Shown here: positions 14,438 to 15,661 of the stretch, in pieces | How the letters are laid out: each line of letters starts with the position of its first letter | How positions within the stretch are numbered: position 1 is the first letter of the stretch | Source: an uncultured Oscillospiraceae bacterium | Lineage (GTDB): Bacteria; Bacillota; Clostridia; Oscillospirales; Acutalibacteraceae | Length of the DNA stretch: 15,661 nucleotides | Direction: 5' to 3' | Assembly: GCA_959596515.1 (NCBI GenBank) | Contig: CAUFXR010000064.1 | Location: 1-15,661 of the forward strand | Notes under the pieces: generated by a model | Databases searched by the model: none | What the model was told of the DNA's origin: nothing | The model's input: only the letters and a program-made list of their open reading frames with translations | Program-made: the position numbers and the translations under genes

Positions 14438-14508
14438 AATTTTAAATTAGGAGAGATAATGGCAAAGTGAGACCATCGGAATGCCAAAAGAAAATTTAGG
14501 AGTGCGGT

Positions 14509-15147
14509 ATGATTAAAAAAGTGGTAGCCTGTTTGATGGCGGGATTATTAACGCTTTTCTTAAACGCCTGTGACATCGGAGGGTCAGTTTCGACTGCCTC
14601 TAAGGAAAGTCAGCAATCGTCGGCTGATCTGCCCGGGACTGTGGAAAGCGATTCACGACCGGAGAAATCCAGCGCTCCGGAAGTTTCCGTGCCCACTGGG
14701 GGCGTGGTTATTACCCTTCCGGGCCATTTCTTTGAAAGCGATCCTGATTTCGACCCGGTATCTTATGCACAGAAACAGGGGTTTACCGGTGTTGAAGTCA
14801 ACGAAGACGGCTCTGTTACGATTACTATGACGGAAGAGCGCCAGCGGGAGATTTTAACGGAACTGAAAGAGGAAATGGAGGATATATCTGAAGAATTGAC
14901 CGGGGGAAGCGCTACGCCCTATGTGACGAATATCATCTGCAATGATAATTTCACCCAAATTGTTATAGAAGTGGAACGGGAGAGTTATGAAGCCGCTGTT
15001 GATATGGTGCCGGTTACCCTGGGTTTTTCTGCCATTCTGTATCAAGAATACAGCGGCCAGGAATTGCATTGTGAGATCATCATAAAAGATGCCGCTACCG
15101 GTGAGACGATCACCAATGTTGTGTATCCTGATGTTCTGGAACGGTAG
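14509..15147 (+). CDS. Uncharacterised lipoprotein
   Basis: A 212-aa predicted lipoprotein of unknown function. Start ATG 14509 follows AGGAG (14498-14502) by 6 nt. The signal peptide (MIKK then a hydrophobic stretch) ends in a lipobox LNAC with Cys21. A Ser/Pro/Glu-rich flexible linker covers about 22-62. A folded part follows, including GVEVNEDGSVTITMTEERQ, an acidic amphipathic helix (about 104-128) and alternating beta-like segments to the end (ATGETITNVVYPDVLER). I associate this layout (VTITMTE..., helix, ITNVVYP-like end) with an uncharacterised clostridial lipoprotein family, from memory only. It is the first gene of a two-gene unit with the Nif11-like small protein, 88 nt upstream of it. 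The mature domain is expected outside the membrane. Confidence 0.85.
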   Translation: MIKKVVACLMAGLLTLFLNACDIGGSVSTASKESQQSSADLPGTVESDSRPEKSSAPEVSVPTGGVVITLPGHFFESDPDFDPVSYAQKQGFTGVEVNEDGSVTITMTEERQREILTELKEEMEDISEELTGGSATPYVTNIICNDNFTQIVIEVERESYEAAVDMVPVTLGFSAILYQEYSGQELHCEIIIKDAATGETITNVVYPDVLER

Positions 15148-15154
15148 AAAAATA

Positions 15155-15182
15155 CCTTGCTTTCTTTGAGAAGAAAGGAAGG
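15155..15182 (+). other. Stem-loop between lipoprotein and small-protein genes
   Basis: CCTTGCTTTCTT (15155-15166) pairs with AAGAAAGGAAGG (15171-15182) at 11 of 12 positions around a TGAG loop. It starts 7 nt after the lipoprotein stop. GTAAAAAG follows rather than a T tract, so read-through into the small-protein gene is likely. It may act in mRNA stability. Confidence 0.5.
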
Positions 15183-15235
15183 GTAAAAAGATTCGCGCAG
15201 TAGAAAGAGATTTCAAGTAAAGAAGGTTGCTTATT

Positions 15236-15511
15236 ATGAATACGTTTGAAAAGCTGGAACAGCTATCAGTGCTGGCCCATCAGGACAGGGAACTGCGTAG
15301 CAAATTATTGGAGACCCGTTCTTCCCAAGATCCTCTGGATGCCTTTTGCGCACAGGCGCAGAAAGCCGGGGTGGAACTATCTATCGGGGAATTATTCGCC
15401 GTGGGGCAGGAATATTCAGATAATCAATGCAAAAGCACCAACGGCGGTAATCCTACTCCTTATGATTCTTTTAATGACGCATATGAGACTTTTTTGGCGT
15501 CGATTTCCTGA
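15236..15511 (+). CDS. Nif11-like small protein (possible RiPP-precursor-type peptide)
   Basis: A 91-aa protein. ATG 15236 is 9 nt after AGAAGG (15221-15226). Residues 4-55 match the Nif11 leader fold: EKLEQLSVLAHQDRELRSKL, then a Pro-containing turn, AFCAQAQKAGVELSIGEL and a following helix. In Nif11-type precursor peptides this region is a leader recognised by maturation enzymes, often ending in Gly-Gly before a core. Here Gly70-Gly71 (STNGG) is followed by a 20-residue tail rich in Asn, Asp, Tyr and Phe without Cys; the Cys residues (38, 65) lie before the GG. No modification or export enzyme is visible in the window, so a stand-alone Nif11-domain protein is as likely as a natural-product precursor. 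Followed by a strong terminator. Confidence 0.72.
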   Translation: MNTFEKLEQLSVLAHQDRELRSKLLETRSSQDPLDAFCAQAQKAGVELSIGELFAVGQEYSDNQCKSTNGGNPTPYDSFNDAYETFLASIS

Positions 15512-15566
15512 GCCCTGGAACGTACAAAGTTTCTATGCAGCTTACGTTAACTGTTTTGACATGTTA

Positions 15567-15598
15567 AAAAAGCCTCCGGCGTAAGCCGGAGGCTTTTT
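15567..15598 (+). terminator. Terminator of the lipoprotein/Nif11-like unit
   Basis: A perfect GC-rich 9-bp stem GCCTCCGGC/GCCGGAGGC (15572-15580, 15585-15593) with a GTAA loop is flanked by five A (15567-15571) and five T (15594-15598). It can act in both directions. It lies 55 nt after the small-protein stop. Confidence 0.93.
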
Positions 15599-15661
15599 CC
15601 AAGAACCGGTGAATTATACTATCAAGAGCAACAGTTTAGGGAAATAAAAGAGTTCATACAG

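Noticed and set aside
15246..15584. 112-codon plus-strand open frame over the Nif11-like gene
   Set aside because: It lies in another frame of a gene with a good start signal and runs into the terminator stem.
1..15661. CRISPR array or phage genes
   Set aside because: No regularly spaced direct repeats and no phage structural or integrase genes were seen in the window.

Overview
The window looks like a chromosomal segment from a low-to-mid-GC Firmicute of class Clostridia, plausibly an Oscillospirales-type gut commensal. The basis is a T-box-controlled thrS of the clostridial type, strong AGGAGG-type ribosome binding sites, a CUT1 sugar transporter without its own ATPase, PocR/AraC regulation, and a clostridial-style lipoprotein plus Nif11-like small protein. 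The taxonomic placement is inference from gene style.

Layout. 1-2250: a T-box leader (its 5' end is cut by the window edge), thrS and its terminator. 2470-2640: a single tRNA-Gly(CCC) gene with its own promoter and terminator. 2640-3151: no gene, one orphan stem-loop. 3152-5579 (minus strand): a two-gene unit made of a PocR/AraC-type regulator followed by a family 51 alpha-L-arabinofuranosidase. 5580-5911: a shared divergent control region with two candidate promoters and repeated GCARTATAGTGC-like boxes. 5912-12929 (plus strand): two CUT1 permeases, a lipoprotein solute-binding protein, a family 78 alpha-L-rhamnosidase and a nucleoside-hydrolase-family protein. 12930-14508: a gene-poor scar holding a degenerate copy of the tRNA-Gly 3' flank, a 21-bp palindromic terminator and a decayed IS200/IS605 tnpA with several in-frame stops. 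14509-15598: a two-gene unit (uncharacterised lipoprotein, Nif11-like small protein) closed by a strong terminator.

How it fits together. The central block reads as a catabolic island for a small glycoside containing rhamnose and arabinofuranose. The binding protein and permeases would import it intact, powered by an ATPase encoded elsewhere. Two glycosidases without visible signal peptides would trim it in the cytoplasm, and a nucleoside-hydrolase-fold enzyme may cleave a further glycosidic (perhaps N-ribosidic) bond. The Cys-rich PocR/AraC protein is the likely sensor. The nucleoside hydrolase and the unusual GH51 active-site neighbourhood make the true substrate uncertain, and this is the most interesting part of the window.
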